Assembly: GCA_023398575.1 (NCBI GenBank)
Contig: JAEWSC010000086.1
Span: 1 to 64,000 of the forward strand
Direction: 5' to 3'
DNA length: 64,000 bases
From: Bacillota bacterium
Lineage (GTDB): Bacteria; Bacillota; Clostridia; Christensenellales; Aristaeellaceae
Part shown: positions 41,545 through 51,424 of the stretch, piece by piece
How positions within the stretch are numbered: the first letter of the stretch is position 1
Layout of the letters: each line of letters starts with the position of its first letter
Notes under the pieces: model-generated
Database searches by the model: none
Told to the model about the DNA's origin: nothing
The model's input: only the letters and a program-made list of their open reading frames with translations
Translations under genes and position numbers: made by a program

Positions 41545-43332
41545 TTACAAAAGCTTGGCAAGCCGCTGCGTCGTTTGCTTGAACACCTGCATCGCGCTGC
41601 GGATGGGTTCAGGGCTGGACATATCCACACCAGCCAGCTTCAATGCTTCGATGGGGGGCAGGCTGCCGCCGGCGGACAAGAACTTGTAATAATCCTTCAC
41701 CGCAGGTTCGCCCTCGGTTAGGATGCGGTTGGCCAGGAACACCGCTGCGGAAAAGCCGGTGGCGTATTTGTATACGTAGAAGGCACGGTAGAAATGGGGG
41801 ATGCGCATCCATTCCACTGCAATGAGTTCATCCACTACGCAGTGCTGACCATAGTATTTTTGATTGAGCTCAAGATAGGCTTGCGACAGCGCTTCCTTGG
41901 TTAGGGCTTCGCCTTCTTCCGCCATGCGGTGGCTGATACGTTCAAACTCGGCAAACATGGTCTGCCGGAAAACGGTGGTGCGGAACTGCTCCAACAGATG
42001 GTTGCACAGGTAGGCCAATGCCTTCTTATTATCCTTGTAATGGTCCATCAGCTTGGTCATGAGTATGATCTCATTGCAAGTGGAGGCAACCTCCGCGGCA
42101 AACAACGTATAATTGGCCTTGGGGGCAGGCTGAGCCAGATTGCTGTAATAGCTGTGCATGGCATGGCCCATTTCGTGGGCGATAGTCATGGTGCTGTCAA
42201 GATCTTCCCTGTGATTTAGCAATACGTAGGGATGTACGCCGTAAGCGCCCCAGGAATACGCGCCGCTGGACTTTGCCTTGCTGGAATATACATCAATCCA
42301 GCCATCCTCATAAGCGCTTTTGAGCACTTTTTGATACTCAGCACCCATGGAGGAGAGGCCTTCCATGACCATTTGATAGGCCTCGGGGTAGGGCAGCTTC
42401 ATATCAAAGTCGTCCAGCATGGAGGCGTACAGGTCATACAGGTGTACCTCGTCAAGCCCCATAGCCGGCTTGCGCAAGGCGATATATTCATTCAAGGCTG
42501 GCAGATTCTCATGAATAACGGAGATCAGATTGTCGTAAACGGACAGGGGAATCTCATCGGGGAATAAGGATGCTTCCACGGCGGTTTGAAAGCCCCTTGC
42601 ACGGGCGGCAAACAGATCCCCCTTGACGCTTCCGGCATAGGTGGCGGCTATGGTTGACCCGAAATTGGTGTACGTTTCAAACAACGCGCTGAAGGCTTCT
42701 TTGCGCACGCGGCGATCATTGCTGCGGATGAAGGTACCATAACCGGCCTCGGTGAGGGGAACAATCTCATCCTTTTCATTATGGATGTCCGGAAACTTCA
42801 TGTCCACCTTGGTGAGCATGGAGTATATGTTCTGCGGTGCACCAGCCATCTCACCGGTCATGGCCAGCAGCCGCTCCTGCTCGGCGGGCAGTGTATGAGG
42901 CTTGTTGCGCAGAAGGTTGCGCAGGTAAACATTGTAATCTGCAAGGGCTGGATCGTTCATCAGCGCCTTTAAAGTGGAATCATCCATAGCAAGCAGTTCG
43001 GGTTCCAGGAAGGAAGCGGCAGCGCTTGCTTCCACCGACAGCGTTTCCGCCCGGTCGGTCAAAGCTTGGTAGGTGGTGTTGGCATTGTCCTCATCCCTGT
43101 GCATATGCGCAAAGGCATACAGGCGTTCCAATATGTTTTGGCTGTCAAAATAGGTGCGGATGACTTTGGCGGGGTCTTTGGCAACATTGCCTTTGAAAGC
43201 CTCAAACTCCGACGTCAGGGCCTTTAGCTTTTGAAAATCAGCATCCCACTCTGCAAGGGAGGGATAAAGATCCTCCAACTTCCATTGCCAGCGCTTATCC
43301 ATTTCACTGCGTAGTTTTACTTGTTCTGCCAT
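41545..43332 (-). CDS. pepF: Oligoendopeptidase F
   Basis: A 595-residue M3-family zinc metallopeptidase that cleaves short peptides in the cytoplasm; length is typical. The zinc motif is H386-E-M-G-H390 in TIAHEMGHAMHSYYSN, and the third ligand Glu lies in AEVASTCNEIIL. The N-terminal half is the helical M3 region (LEDLYPSLAEWDADF, LYAFAHMHRDEDN). It starts 15 bases after the MFS gene. Confidence 0.95.
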   Translation of the reverse strand: MAEQVKLRSEMDKRWQWKLEDLYPSLAEWDADFQKLKALTSEFEAFKGNVAKDPAKVIRTYFDSQNILERLYAFAHMHRDEDNANTTYQALTDRAETLSVEASAAASFLEPELLAMDDSTLKALMNDPALADYNVYLRNLLRNKPHTLPAEQERLLAMTGEMAGAPQNIYSMLTKVDMKFPDIHNEKDEIVPLTEAGYGTFIRSNDRRVRKEAFSALFETYTNFGSTIAATYAGSVKGDLFAARARGFQTAVEASLFPDEIPLSVYDNLISVIHENLPALNEYIALRKPAMGLDEVHLYDLYASMLDDFDMKLPYPEAYQMVMEGLSSMGAEYQKVLKSAYEDGWIDVYSSKAKSSGAYSWGAYGVHPYVLLNHREDLDSTMTIAHEMGHAMHSYYSNLAQPAPKANYTLFAAEVASTCNEIILMTKLMDHYKDNKKALAYLCNHLLEQFRTTVFRQTMFAEFERISHRMAEEGEALTKEALSQAYLELNQKYYGQHCVVDELIAVEWMRIPHFYRAFYVYKYATGFSAAVFLANRILTEGEPAVKDYYKFLSAGGSLPPIEALKLAGVDMSSPEPIRSAMQVFKQTTQRLAKLL

Positions 43333-43347
43333 ATACCTCTCCTCGAT

Positions 43348-44796
43348 TCACTGTTTTTTGCGGATAAATATTTTGATTCTTGAGAAACGTCTTTTAAAAC
43401 CTGAAAAGGAGTTGTGCGTTACTTCATGAATCACCGGGCGCAGCGGCTGCGAACCGGCTTCCCTCAGTCTGGGGAGGATGAATAAAACACAAAGCAAGCG
43501 CAGCACGGAGGATGTCAGGAAGATGTAGTGATACCGGTTCAGTGTAACACCAAAGAACAAGTGCTTTGCGGCCTCCATGTTGATATACACGCCTTTGATC
43601 AGTGCACCGCCTACGGCGTTACCCAGGGCGATGCCAACAAGGTTGACGGTAGCAAAGAATACTGCCAGATACATAGACTTATTCTTCTCAGGAGCCTGGC
43701 TCAAGGAAAGATTTTGCTGACCAAGGTCAATGGGCGGCCAAAAAGTGCCGGCAATCAGGTTAAGAATGATAATGAACCATGTTGCGTCAGGCCTCGTAAA
43801 GACCCATAGAAAAGGCGGAAGGGTACAGGCTAACGTAACAATTTGGAGAATGGGCTTATTGCCGTAGCGGTCTGTCATTCTGCCCCAGCCGGAGATGAAC
43901 AATACCATCATCACATTGGAAGTGATTTGGTTGTAAAGTGTGATCTGGGTATAATCCATACCCAAATTATCCAGCATGTAAACATTGAAAAACGGCGCTG
44001 CCACAAAGATGGCAAAAGACCAGGCGGTATAGAAAATAACAACCTTCATATAGCTTTTGTCCCTAAACACCGTAATGATCATGGACATAAAGCCATCCGG
44101 TTTTTCCTCCGGCGGCGGTGTGCGCATAGCAGGCCAATCAACGAAAAAGAAGAAGCATAGATCAGTCATGCCCAATATACCGGCAGCGACCAATACTATG
44201 GTGTAACCGACCATGCCGACCCTATCCATGATCCAGGAAACCAGCAGACCTGTAATGATGCCTGAAATCATGAAAATTCTCTGGCGTACGCTGAAGTAGC
44301 GGCCGCGTATGCGAAGCGGTATCAAATCGCCCATCAAGCTGTTAAAGCCAAGGTTGACAAACGAGTTGCCGCCGGCGATCAATGCTACAAGCACAACAAC
44401 GGTCCAGGAGCGCAAAGAGCCTGCCATCTCCGGGATGAAGAAGGGAATTAAACCGATAGGGATCCATAGAGAACGGCCCAAGATGCCAAAAAACAGTAAC
44501 AAGAAGCGGCGGTTCCGCTTTCGCTCCATGATATAACTGATAAATAGCTGCGATGTGTTTGCTGCCACAGGGATCGCAGAGATCAAACCAAGCTGAAAAT
44601 CATCCGCATGGATTACATCAATTAGAAAGCCTGTCCACGCGGCGCCGGACACAATAATGTTCATGGCCATGCCGAACATGGCACCAAAGATAACCATATA
44701 TAGGCTTCGGCGGAGACTGTCGGCCATGCCGGTGGAATCGAACAAGTCTCGGGAGCGGGGCCAGTGTAATAAACGGCCCCCTTTGGGCATATTCAT
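43348..44796 (-). CDS. MFS transporter
   Basis: A roughly 480-residue membrane protein with twelve predicted helices and the MFS loop between helices 2 and 3 (SYIMERKRNRRFLLL) and IRGRYFSVRQRIFM further on. The substrate is unknown; it lacks the marks of drug-efflux or sugar MFS subfamilies that I recognise. The start is unclear: no Shine-Dalgarno site stands before the ATG at 44796 nor before the more upstream in-frame starts at up to 44832. It lies between topB and pepF on the same strand. Confidence 0.85.
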   Translation of the reverse strand: MNMPKGGRLLHWPRSRDLFDSTGMADSLRRSLYMVIFGAMFGMAMNIIVSGAAWTGFLIDVIHADDFQLGLISAIPVAANTSQLFISYIMERKRNRRFLLLFFGILGRSLWIPIGLIPFFIPEMAGSLRSWTVVVLVALIAGGNSFVNLGFNSLMGDLIPLRIRGRYFSVRQRIFMISGIITGLLVSWIMDRVGMVGYTIVLVAAGILGMTDLCFFFFVDWPAMRTPPPEEKPDGFMSMIITVFRDKSYMKVVIFYTAWSFAIFVAAPFFNVYMLDNLGMDYTQITLYNQITSNVMMVLFISGWGRMTDRYGNKPILQIVTLACTLPPFLWVFTRPDATWFIIILNLIAGTFWPPIDLGQQNLSLSQAPEKNKSMYLAVFFATVNLVGIALGNAVGGALIKGVYINMEAAKHLFFGVTLNRYHYIFLTSSVLRLLCVLFILPRLREAGSQPLRPVIHEVTHNSFSGFKRRFSRIKIFIRKKQ

Positions 44797-44942
44797 GGAA
44801 GGTTGAACCAGCCTTTCGTGTATATGTGGCAATAAGTGCGCGCAGGCAATTCAGCGGCACATCCGGCATTGGGCATGATAAACCAACGGTAAATGCCCAA
44901 GGATATTCTATCCCATTCGCTTGCAAGATGCAAGGAGGGATA

Positions 44943-47090
44943 TCACTTTCCACCGTCTTTTACATAGGTGATGGGTGTACGGATGGATGGTGCCGCAGCG
45001 CCTTTGGGCGTGAAGCCCAAGATACCATCCTCAAGAGACAAATTTCCAGTGCTGCCATGAAGGGTTTTGTTTTTTAGAAGGAGCTCTATCAGCTTTGCGG
45101 TAAGCATTGGTCCGCCGCCTCTTTTCAAGCCATCCTTCCAGAGAGTGAACCGGCAGCCCTGCCGGTAGCTGGTACAGTAAAAACCTTTGCTGTTCTCAGC
45201 CACGCCTCCCTGACCGCAGACAGGGCATACAACATCCGGCAGCGGTGCTGTTTTGGGCCGTGCTTGGGTTTTCTTGCCCTCCTCCGGTGCGAAGGTGGCT
45301 GTGTTTTTATCTTCACGTGCGTAGTTCACAAGAAATTCGCACAGGCGGCGTATACCCTCAAGGAACGGCTGAGATTCCTGATCGCCTGTAGCGATGCGGT
45401 TCAGCGCCAGTTCCCAGCGGCCGGTGGTCTCTGGTGAAGCAATTTCCGGCGGCGCGATACGGATCAGTTCCACACCTTTTTCCGTAGCCAGCAGTGTTTT
45501 GCCTTTGCGCTGTATATAGCCTACAGCCACAAGCCGTTCAATAATGGCGGCCCGAGTGGCCGGGGTGCCAAGCCCGCTGCCCTTCATTTGCTCCCGCAAT
45601 TCATCGTCCTCAATGTCACGTCCCGCGTGTTCCATGGCGGATAATAGGCTGCCGTCGGTGTGGGGAGATGGAGGCTTGGTACTTTCTTTTTTGGAAGAGA
45701 CCTTGTGCACTGTCCGCGCATCGCCCGCTGCAAGCATCGGGAGGGGCGCATCCTCTTCTTTGCTGGATTTTTCCAAACCTGCATATACCTTTTTCCAGCC
45801 AAGCTCCTTTACCGTACGGCCGGTGGTGCGGAAGGTGTGCGCTTGAACGCCCGTTATCACTTTTAGCGAGTCATACGTATAGGCCGGATAGAAGGCTGCT
45901 AGCAGACGCCTTGCAATCAAATCAAATAGCCGGGCTTCATCCGGGGGCAGCTTTGCAATATCAGTCTTTTTTGAAGTGGGCAGTATGGCATGATGGTCGC
46001 TGACCTTGCTATTGTCAAAGATACGTTTCGGATGGGCAAGCTTGCCGCCAGGCATGGCATCTGGAATCAGAGAATGATAAGTATCCGGAAGGTGCAGCAT
46101 GGCTTGCTTTGTGGGTCCAGCCATATCATCCGGCAGATGGCGGCTATCGGTGCGGGGGTAGGTGATGGCCTTGTGAGTTTCATACAGGCTTTGGGCAACC
46201 TTCAGTGTTTTCTGCGCGGTGAAACTCAGCAGACGGTTCGCATCCCGCTGCAGTGTGGTTAGGTCATACAGTTGGGGGGGGAGTTCCTGCTTTGGCGTGG
46301 AGTCGGACGAAAGAACTTTGCCTGTCTGGCCCCTGACTGCCTGAACGATGGCATCCGCCGCTTCCTTGGTGGGAAGACGGGTATCATTCTCTTGACCCTC
46401 CCTAAACCACATACCTTGGTAATCGCCCAAATCTGCGGTGACCGTAAAGTATTCTTCTGGTTTGAAACCAGCGATCTCCAGATGCCGCTTTACCAAAATG
46501 GCCAGGGTGGGCGTTTGCACGCGGCCAATACTAAGGAGTGTGTTATGGCGCAAGGTAAAGGCACGGCTGGCATTCATACCCACCAACCAATCTGCCTGGG
46601 CACGGCAGGACGCACTTTGAAACAAGTTGTCGTATACAGCACCTGGCTTAATTGAAGCAAAACCTTCCGATATGGCCTCGTCGGTCATGGAGCTGATCCA
46701 TAGCCTGTCCACTGGCTTTTTGCAACCGGCCTCTTGGTAAATAAAGCGGAAGATTAGCTCTCCCTCCCGCCCCGCGTCCGTAGCGCAGATGATGCGGTCT
46801 GTTTCTTTATCGCAAAGCAGCTTTTTCAGTATGCGAAACTGGCTCTTCGTTTTAGGAAGCACCTTCAGCGGTATGGATGACGGTAAAATTGGTAAATCAT
46901 TTGCGCGCCATTTTTTGTACTTTTCATCCAGTTCATCCGGATCACAAAGCGCCACCAGATGGCCAATAGCCCAACTAACGATATATTTTTCTCCTAATAG
47001 GCAGCCTTCGCCCCTTTCACGGCACTTGAGCACCCTGGCGATATCCCTGCCCACACTAGGCTTCTCAGCTACAACGACTGTTCTTCCCAC
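44943..47090 (-). CDS. topB: DNA topoisomerase III
   Basis: A 715-residue type IA topoisomerase that relaxes and decatenates DNA. The Toprim start VVVAEKPSVGRDIA and ATDAGREGELIF carry the metal acids; ITYPRTDSRHLPDD holds the active-site Tyr; HHAILPT and GLGTPATRAAIIERL follow. The C-terminus has a four-Cys zinc ribbon (CPVCGQGGVAE ... FYCTSYRQGCRF). I chose GTG 47090, because AAAGGAG lies five bases upstream and a TTG farther out would sit in the site itself. TopB in accessory elements is common, but here no mobile genes accompany it. Confidence 0.94.
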   Translation of the reverse strand: MGRTVVVAEKPSVGRDIARVLKCRERGEGCLLGEKYIVSWAIGHLVALCDPDELDEKYKKWRANDLPILPSSIPLKVLPKTKSQFRILKKLLCDKETDRIICATDAGREGELIFRFIYQEAGCKKPVDRLWISSMTDEAISEGFASIKPGAVYDNLFQSASCRAQADWLVGMNASRAFTLRHNTLLSIGRVQTPTLAILVKRHLEIAGFKPEEYFTVTADLGDYQGMWFREGQENDTRLPTKEAADAIVQAVRGQTGKVLSSDSTPKQELPPQLYDLTTLQRDANRLLSFTAQKTLKVAQSLYETHKAITYPRTDSRHLPDDMAGPTKQAMLHLPDTYHSLIPDAMPGGKLAHPKRIFDNSKVSDHHAILPTSKKTDIAKLPPDEARLFDLIARRLLAAFYPAYTYDSLKVITGVQAHTFRTTGRTVKELGWKKVYAGLEKSSKEEDAPLPMLAAGDARTVHKVSSKKESTKPPSPHTDGSLLSAMEHAGRDIEDDELREQMKGSGLGTPATRAAIIERLVAVGYIQRKGKTLLATEKGVELIRIAPPEIASPETTGRWELALNRIATGDQESQPFLEGIRRLCEFLVNYAREDKNTATFAPEEGKKTQARPKTAPLPDVVCPVCGQGGVAENSKGFYCTSYRQGCRFTLWKDGLKRGGGPMLTAKLIELLLKNKTLHGSTGNLSLEDGILGFTPKGAAAPSIRTPITYVKDGGK

Positions 47091-47126
47091 ACTTCTCCTT
47101 TCCAAGGGCCCTGCCCCTGGACCCCG

Positions 47127-47149
47127 CTAAAGGGATAAAACCCCTTTAG
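47127..47149. repeat. Hairpin between topB and the ABC exporter genes
   Basis: Stem CTAAAGGG / CCCTTTAG with a seven-base loop in the 192-base gap upstream of topB. It has no U tract; its role is unknown. Confidence 0.45.
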
Positions 47150-47207
47150 AATCCCCATATTATGTGTAAGTGATGTTGGCTTGCAAAAATAAGCAAAGTG
47201 GTCTCGT

Positions 47208-47257
47208 AAAAAAATCCTTCCACTCACTGATCATTATAAACCAGCAAAATGGAAGGA
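47208..47257 (-). terminator. Terminator of the ABC exporter operon
   Basis: On the minus strand: stem TCCTTCCA / TGGAAGGA across a 27-base loop, followed by TTTTTTT. Confidence 0.82.
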
Positions 47258-47282
47258 CGCAAGTTTTATAGCTTTGTATGGC

Positions 47283-49181
47283 TTATATTGATAATGGGGA
47301 TTCCAAAGGGGCTGTATCCACAAGACTTGGTCCAGGGACAGTGTTCCTAGTGGAGGCATCACGAAGAATTTGCAGTCCCTGCTCATCCTCAAACTGGTTT
47401 GTGTATAGCTGATAGTAGTAACCCTTTTTGACAATCAGTTGGTGGTGATTGCCTTCCTCGATCACCTTGCCATCCTGTATGACCAGGATGCGGTCGGCGG
47501 AACGTACAGTGGAAAGACGGTGGGCGATGATGAAGCTAGTCCGCCCCATGAGCACCTGTTGTATAGCCTGCTGTACGAGCTGCTCTGTTTCCGTGTCTAC
47601 GGAGGAGGTAGCTTCATCCAGTACAAAGATGGCCGGGTTGGCCAAGATAGCCCGGGCAAAGGAAATCAATTGCTTTTCACCAGTGGATAGGCGGCTGCCG
47701 CCCTCGCCCACATCGGTGTCATATCCTTTTTCAAGTTTTATAATGAAAGGTTCCGCATTCACCAACCGGGCAGCCTCGCGAATTTCTTCATCGGTGGCAT
47801 CCATTCGGCCATAGCGTATGTTGTCGCGGATGGTGCCGCTAAACAGATGCGGCTGCTGTAAAACGTATCCCAGGTGACTTTGCAGCCACAATTGACTTCT
47901 CTTTCGGTAATCCACACCATCGATCAGTATGCTGCCGGCCGTGGGCTCGTAAAACCGGCAAATCAGATTTACTATGGTACTTTTGCCGCTGCCGGTTTCA
48001 CCAACTAGAGCGATGGTTTGACCGGCCTTTACCTTCAGACTGAAATTCTTGAGTACCTGTTCGCCTTCTTTGTAACGGAAGGACACGTTTTGAAACTCAA
48101 TATCCCCCTTTAAGGCAGGCCAGTTTTCGAGTTTGGGGTGGAAGTTGTCACCATACTTTTTTACCACTTCCGGCGAATCGACAATATCTGGCTGCGTTTC
48201 CAACAGTGTGACCACCCGCTCCGCCGCCGCTTGAGCGCTTTGCAGTTCAGCGAAGATACGGGCGATGTCTCTAACCGGCTGGAAAAACTGAATGGAATAA
48301 TTAACAAACACCTGCACAGTGCCCAGCGTCATAACACCAGTGAACACATTATAGCCGCCCTGCCAAAGCGCGTATGCAGTAGCTATGGAGCCCAAGGATA
48401 CGACGATGGGCAGATAAAGCGCGGAAAGTGAGGCGGCACGAACGGAACTCTTACGCATCTGCGAAGTCAACTCTTGGAATTCCTGAATGTTCATATCCTC
48501 GCGCACAAGCGTTTTTGTTGTTTTGGCTCCCATGATGCCCTCGTTGAAGGCACCGGTAATCTGGCTGTTGGTTTTGCGCACCTGACGGTAGGAGGCCAGT
48601 ATCTTCTGTTGGAATTTCCAGCTGATTAGCGCCAGGGGAGGGATGACCAGCAGTACGACCAGCGCAAGCTTCCAATTAAGTAAAAACATTTGTATACCGC
48701 ACATGGTAAGAAAAACGCTGCCCCAGCCTAGATCCAGCAGCGACCAGCCAATGGTGTCTGCCAGGCGCTGCGTGTCGGATGTCATGCGTGTCATGAGATA
48801 TCCCACCGGCATGGTATCATAATAGGAAAAGGGAAGTTCCTGCAGTTTGCGAAAGCCGAGCTTGCGAATCAAGTAGCACACGCCGGATTCTACTCGACCG
48901 CAGTTCCGCAGAAAGATGTATACCGAAACGACTTGGGCAAGCATTAATGCGACATATATAATGATAAAAACAGGCAATCCCGCCGTATCCTGGTTCGCGA
49001 TAAAGTGATCAATCGCATATTGAGTCATCCTTGGAAATATCACATCGATAGTTGCACAAATGCCCATAAAAATACCGATGATGATGAGGTTTTTGTGGTA
49101 AGGCTTTGCATAGGCAAGCAGCTTTTTCCAAAGCTTTAGGTCAAATTGCTTGGTATAATCCAACTCTTCCTGAAACTGCAC
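47283..49181 (-). CDS. ABC exporter half-transporter with canonical Walker B Glu
   Basis: A 632-residue protein with six N-terminal helices (e.g. LIIIGIFMGICATIDVIFP) and a nucleotide-binding domain: Walker A LVGETGSGKSTIVNLI, signature LSTGEKQLISFARA, Walker B IFVLDEATSSVD with the catalytic Glu, and H-loop IIAHRLSTV. It pairs with the next gene as a heterodimeric exporter of lipids, peptides or drugs. The signature LSTGE differs from LSGGQ, as is common in such pairs. The GTG start has GAGGTGA upstream and lies one base past the partner's stop. Confidence 0.92.
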   Translation of the reverse strand: MQFQEELDYTKQFDLKLWKKLLAYAKPYHKNLIIIGIFMGICATIDVIFPRMTQYAIDHFIANQDTAGLPVFIIIYVALMLAQVVSVYIFLRNCGRVESGVCYLIRKLGFRKLQELPFSYYDTMPVGYLMTRMTSDTQRLADTIGWSLLDLGWGSVFLTMCGIQMFLLNWKLALVVLLVIPPLALISWKFQQKILASYRQVRKTNSQITGAFNEGIMGAKTTKTLVREDMNIQEFQELTSQMRKSSVRAASLSALYLPIVVSLGSIATAYALWQGGYNVFTGVMTLGTVQVFVNYSIQFFQPVRDIARIFAELQSAQAAAERVVTLLETQPDIVDSPEVVKKYGDNFHPKLENWPALKGDIEFQNVSFRYKEGEQVLKNFSLKVKAGQTIALVGETGSGKSTIVNLICRFYEPTAGSILIDGVDYRKRSQLWLQSHLGYVLQQPHLFSGTIRDNIRYGRMDATDEEIREAARLVNAEPFIIKLEKGYDTDVGEGGSRLSTGEKQLISFARAILANPAIFVLDEATSSVDTETEQLVQQAIQQVLMGRTSFIIAHRLSTVRSADRILVIQDGKVIEEGNHHQLIVKKGYYYQLYTNQFEDEQGLQILRDASTRNTVPGPSLVDTAPLESPLSI

Positions 49182-49182
49182 C

Positions 49183-51012
49183 TTACATCACCTCGGCTTT
49201 CACAATGGCTTGGCTTTGAGTAAACTCATCCTCCAGAGCTGTTTGAATCTGGTTGATCCGCTGATATAGGCCTGGCCGGGAACAAAGCTCCTCATGGGTG
49301 CCCTGGTCCACCACCTTGCCTTGATCCAGCACCAGAATGCAGTCTGCCTCGCTTAAGGTGGTAATCCTGTGGCTGATGATGATGGTGGTCGCTTTATGGG
49401 CCCTTTTCCTAAGCGCGGCACGGATTTGCATGTCTGTTTCTGTATCCACAGCGGATAGAGAATCGTCAAAAATCAGGATGTCGTTATCTTTCATGAGCGT
49501 ACGCGCGATGGCGATGCGTTGCTTTTGCCCGCCTGAGAGGGTAACACCCCGTTCGCCAACCAATGTGTCATAGCCCTTTTCACTAGCCATAATAAATCCG
49601 TGTGCGGATGCGGCTTGCGCCACCCGTTCAATCTCTTCGCGTGAAGGGTCTGCCTTGGCAATGCCCACATTTTCACGAATGGTTTTGCTGAATAAAAACG
49701 GCTCCTGCAGGATCAGACCCACACGGCTGCGCAGGTATTTGCGGTCGATCTTGCAAATGGGTATGCCGCCGATTTGAATGCTGCCTGTCTGTGGCTCAAA
49801 CAAGCGCTGCAGAAGATGGACCATGGTACTTTTTCCGCTGCCGGTGCTGCCCAGAATGGCAACCGTCTGTCCGGCTTTGATTACGCAGGAAAGATGGTTG
49901 AGTATGGGACGTGATTCGTCATAGGAAAAGACCACATCATCAAATACAATATCTCCGCTTAAAGGAGGACGCAACGCATCAGTCTCTGGTTCCTCCATCG
50001 GATTATTCAATATTTCACGGATACGCTTCATAGACACTTTGGCTTTGCCTGCATCGCTTAGTATGCGGCCTAGCTGGCGGACAGGGAAGAGCAGCATTCC
50101 TACATAGCTGATGAAGACTACCAGCGTACCGACAGTGATTACTCCCTGTATGGCATACCAAATGCACAGTAGCAGCGTAGCCATGATTTGCAGCATGCTT
50201 AGTAAATCGGCAGAACTCCAATATACAGACAACATGCCGATAAGCTTAAAGGCCTTGCCGCGATAATCTTCGCTGACGGCATCGAATTTTTCCACTTCAT
50301 GCTGTTGCCGGCCAAAGGCGCGCACCACACGTACACCGGTCAAGTTTTCCTGTAGTACGGCGCTCATTTTCCCTTCACTTTCATCGGCACGCTGAAAGCT
50401 GACGGTGATCTTTTTAAAGAAAATGAAAGCTGTTAGGAAAAGTACCGGGATCATGATCATGCTATACAATGTGATCATTGGGTTGCGGCCCCATAAAATC
50501 AAGAAAGCCATGGTTAGCATCAAAACCGTGTTGACAGCTTCCACCAGCTGTACGGACAGAAAGCGCCGCACAGTTTCCACATCGCTGGTGCAGCGCTGGA
50601 TCAGATCGCCTGTTTCGGCTTTGACATGAAACGAAAAGGGAAGGTGCTGCAGATGTGTATATAGTTTATCGCGCAGTGTCAGCGCAATGTTTTCGCTGGC
50701 CACCGCGGACCAGCGCCCTTTATAATACGAAAACAAACCGTTAACAATGTTCAGCAGCACCAAAATGAGCCCGACAATCCACAGATTATGCACGAGATAA
50801 CTTCGTTCGCCAAGCCATGCCCACAACCCCTTCAAAAAGGCTGGGAGGCCGCTGGGCTTGCCGCCCAATATGCTGTCAATCGTTTCAGCGAATAAAAGCG
50901 GCGTAATGAAATTGATAAATACGGAAAATATGGTGCAAATAACAGCGCCTGCATACGTCCATGAATTGGTTGTGATCAGCTTTACTAGCAACCGTTCCTG
51001 CTTTTTTTGCAT
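49183..51012 (-). CDS. ABC exporter half-transporter with degenerate Walker B (Asp for Glu)
   Basis: A 609-residue partner with six helices and an ATPase domain: Walker A ILGSTGSGKSTMVHLL, canonical signature LSGGQKQRIAIA, Walker B ILIFDDSLSAVD in which the catalytic Glu is Asp, and H-loop IISHRITTL. The pattern (one normal and one impaired ATP site) matches heterodimeric exporters such as TM287/288. It is the first gene of the pair, read from a promoter at 51192-51220; the leader is about 175 bases. Confidence 0.92.
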   Translation of the reverse strand: MQKKQERLLVKLITTNSWTYAGAVICTIFSVFINFITPLLFAETIDSILGGKPSGLPAFLKGLWAWLGERSYLVHNLWIVGLILVLLNIVNGLFSYYKGRWSAVASENIALTLRDKLYTHLQHLPFSFHVKAETGDLIQRCTSDVETVRRFLSVQLVEAVNTVLMLTMAFLILWGRNPMITLYSMIMIPVLFLTAFIFFKKITVSFQRADESEGKMSAVLQENLTGVRVVRAFGRQQHEVEKFDAVSEDYRGKAFKLIGMLSVYWSSADLLSMLQIMATLLLCIWYAIQGVITVGTLVVFISYVGMLLFPVRQLGRILSDAGKAKVSMKRIREILNNPMEEPETDALRPPLSGDIVFDDVVFSYDESRPILNHLSCVIKAGQTVAILGSTGSGKSTMVHLLQRLFEPQTGSIQIGGIPICKIDRKYLRSRVGLILQEPFLFSKTIRENVGIAKADPSREEIERVAQAASAHGFIMASEKGYDTLVGERGVTLSGGQKQRIAIARTLMKDNDILIFDDSLSAVDTETDMQIRAALRKRAHKATTIIISHRITTLSEADCILVLDQGKVVDQGTHEELCSRPGLYQRINQIQTALEDEFTQSQAIVKAEVM

Positions 51013-51191
51013 AGGACAGCTCCCTTCACAGATATGTGCTGGTATAAAAGCGTTGTGCTAATTAAGAAAGAATTGTGCGTAAAAGATATTTGTTATGTCT
51101 TCGCTGAGCATTGTCCGCTTTGGCATTCATAGAGCTTATGAATCAATAAAGTAAGAATGAGGGAAACTGCTGCATTTTGACTGCGAAAAAT

Positions 51192-51220
51192 AGTATACGA
51201 AAAATGGATGAAATAGTCAA
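51192..51220 (-). promoter_or_regulatory. Promoter of the ABC exporter pair
   Basis: On the minus strand, TTGACT (51220-51215), 17-base spacer, TATACT (51197-51192). Upstream of the -35 lies the palindrome TTTCA-AG-TGAAA (51226-51237), a possible operator. Confidence 0.7.
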
Positions 51221-51259
51221 TTAATTTTCAAGTGAAAGTATATAAACAGAAAATATTGA

Positions 51260-51288
51260 TTGACTAACCAACCAAACAGGCGTATTAT
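51260..51288 (+). promoter_or_regulatory. Distal promoter of the two-component operon
   Basis: TTGACT (51260-51265), 17-base spacer, TATTAT (51283-51288), about 135 bases before the response regulator. With the opposing promoter it makes the 413-base gap a divergent control region; no gene or known RNA is seen in it. Confidence 0.65.
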
Positions 51289-51351
51289 GGCAACACAAGC
51301 GTTTTTTGGATATTTTTTTTGACCAAATTGTTTCATAATGGTAAATTTCTA

Positions 51352-51380
51352 TTGATTTTTGTGACATGAAAAAGTAGAAT
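51352..51380 (+). promoter_or_regulatory. Proximal promoter of the two-component operon
   Basis: TTGATT (51352-51357), 17-base spacer, TAGAAT (51375-51380), 45 bases before the start. A further TTGACC-N17-TAAATT combination (51319-51347) lies between the two. Confidence 0.55.
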
Positions 51381-51424
51381 ATATAAGAAAATAAAAATGA
51401 CCGGCGCGGAGAGGATGGAGCATA

